A stretch of DNA of 64,000 nt from Paraplanobispora takensis (lineage in GTDB: Bacteria > Actinomycetota > Actinomycetes > Streptosporangiales > Streptosporangiaceae). Location: contig NZ_BOOK01000029.1 of the NCBI RefSeq assembly GCF_016863195.1, positions 147,900-211,899 on the forward strand, given 5' to 3'. Within the stretch, counting starts at the first letter, position 1; each line of letters starts with the position of its first letter. Positions 63,302-64,000 of this stretch are shown here, piece by piece. The notes below the pieces were generated by a model. That model was not told the origin of the DNA and searched no databases. It saw nothing but the letters and a program-made list of their open reading frames with translations. The translations under genes were made by a program, and so were the position numbers.

Positions 63302-64000
63302 ATGAGTACGCCTCTCCCCGCAGGCCGAACCCCCCGCACGTTCACGTCCGCCGTCCGCGACCGCGGAGTCGGCACGAAGATCCTCACGTCCGTCGTGGTC
63401 GCAGTGCTGGTCGGAGTGGCGGTCGGAGCGCTGGGGATCAACGCCCTGAGCGTCTCCCACGACAACGCCCGGGCCATGTACACCTACAACTTCGACGGCC
63501 TGAAGGACGCGGCCAACCTGCGGCGGCTGACCATGCAGATGCGCCTGGACGCGGTCAACCACGCCGTCTCACCGGACGCTGCGGCCAAGCAGAAGTACGA
63601 GAACTCGATCGAGGAGACCGAGGCCCAGCTGCGCGAGGTCCTGGCCGACTACGGCACGCACCCGTTCACGGGCGCTCAGCGCGCCGTTCTGCAGGACTTC
63701 AGCCGGGACCTGGACGCCTATGTCGCTCTGCGCGACGCCAAGCTGCTGCCCGCCGGCCGGGCCGGTGACATCGAGACCTGGAGCACGGTCCGCGACGGTG
63801 AGGCCGGCCCGATCATCCAGCGGATGCTCGGCGGACTGGCGAAGATGATCGATGCGGAGGCGGAGCACGCCGCCGCAGCCGCCGAGGACACCACTGACAC
63901 CTACACAGGCAACCGCACCACCATGATGGTGGCCCTGGGCATCGGCGCGGTGCTCGCGCTGGGTCTGGGCTGGGCCACGGCGCGCGGCATCCTCGGAGGG
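63302..64000 (+). CDS. Methyl-accepting chemotaxis-like receptor, N-terminal part (cut by window edge)
   Basis: The open frame runs 233 codons to the edge without a stop. MSTPLPAGRTPRTFTSAVRD is followed by a membrane helix (KILTSVVVAVLVGVAVGALG). A four-helix-bundle extracellular domain (about 50-205) of the 4HB_MCP type follows: YTYNFDGLKDAANLRRLTMQ and QRAVLQDFSRDLDAYVALRD. A second membrane helix then begins at MMVALGIGAVLALGLG. HAMP and signalling domains would lie beyond the window. Many actinobacteria keep such receptors without flagella, so the output may be another pathway. GTG or ATG choice is unproblematic; ATG 63302 has GATGAGAT upstream. Confidence 0.85.
   Translation, partial: MSTPLPAGRTPRTFTSAVRDRGVGTKILTSVVVAVLVGVAVGALGINALSVSHDNARAMYTYNFDGLKDAANLRRLTMQMRLDAVNHAVSPDAAAKQKYENSIEETEAQLREVLADYGTHPFTGAQRAVLQDFSRDLDAYVALRDAKLLPAGRAGDIETWSTVRDGEAGPIIQRMLGGLAKMIDAEAEHAAAAAEDTTDTYTGNRTTMMVALGIGAVLALGLGWATARGILGG

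Noticed and set aside
1..64000. tRNA, rRNA or mobile elements
   Set aside because: No cloverleaf-like conserved blocks, rRNA segments, transposase motifs or attachment-site duplications were recognised by eye; weak tRNAs could be missed without a covariance search.

Overview
The window is high-GC actinobacterial chromosome. GTG starts, stop/start overlaps of the GTGA/ATGA type, IdeR/DmdR-type iron boxes, a c-di-AMP riboswitch before a NlpC/P60 gene, and an ArsA / SCO2127-like / ROK-glucokinase run all fit Streptomyces or Streptosporangiales. My best guess is a Streptosporangium-like organism; this is inference, since the window has no rRNA or other marker. I saw no tRNA, rRNA, CRISPR array, insertion sequence or prophage.

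Layout. 1-9.5 kb: the tail of a LuxR regulator, an APH-like phosphotransferase, a NYN-domain protein, two secreted NlpC/P60 cell-wall hydrolases (the second behind a c-di-AMP riboswitch and apparently starting at CTG), a secreted HExxH peptidase, an M48 membrane protease and a PimB'-like mannosyltransferase. 9.5-14.6 kb: a sugar ABC importer divergent from an intact GH42 beta-galactosidase; all three importer genes look damaged. 14.6-25 kb: conserved housekeeping genes (acyl-CoA ligase, metallophosphoesterase, SRPBCC protein, ArsA ATPase, SCO2127-like protein, glucokinase, EEP hydrolase, esterase, PlsC). 25-31 kb: secreted metzincin, MarR/DoxX pair, homocysteine methyltransferase, arylsulfatase.

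31-35.3 kb: a siderophore-iron cluster (siderophore-interacting reductase, two FecCD permeases, a lipoprotein receptor) bracketed by two iron boxes, with no ATPase in the window. 35.4-38.7 kb: a VIT/vWA protein coupled to a MerR-like regulator with a palindromic operator. 38.7-54 kb: many small regulator-plus-target pairs (GlxA/MFS, ArsR/SRPBCC, MarR/methyltransferase, PadR/membrane protein, TetR/MMPL, double-TetR/GH3), most with a visible palindrome in the promoter. 53.7-64 kb: SurE, a Dps remnant, a MarR-GNAT fusion, a lactonase-fold protein, glycerol kinase with a DasR-type palindrome, a phosphofructokinase carrying the PPi-type residues, a two-component pair, ThiI and the start of a chemoreceptor-like protein.

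Themes. (1) Five damaged genes: three ABC-importer genes, an MFS remnant beside the intact GH3 gene, and a Dps tail. In two cases a sugar importer is damaged next to an intact glycosidase. This is either real loss of sugar uptake or a sequence/assembly artefact. (2) Several genes have a TANNNT -10 hexamer 6-7 nt before the start codon, suggesting leaderless mRNAs; this also settles some starts. (3) Many operators can be read directly as inverted repeats.
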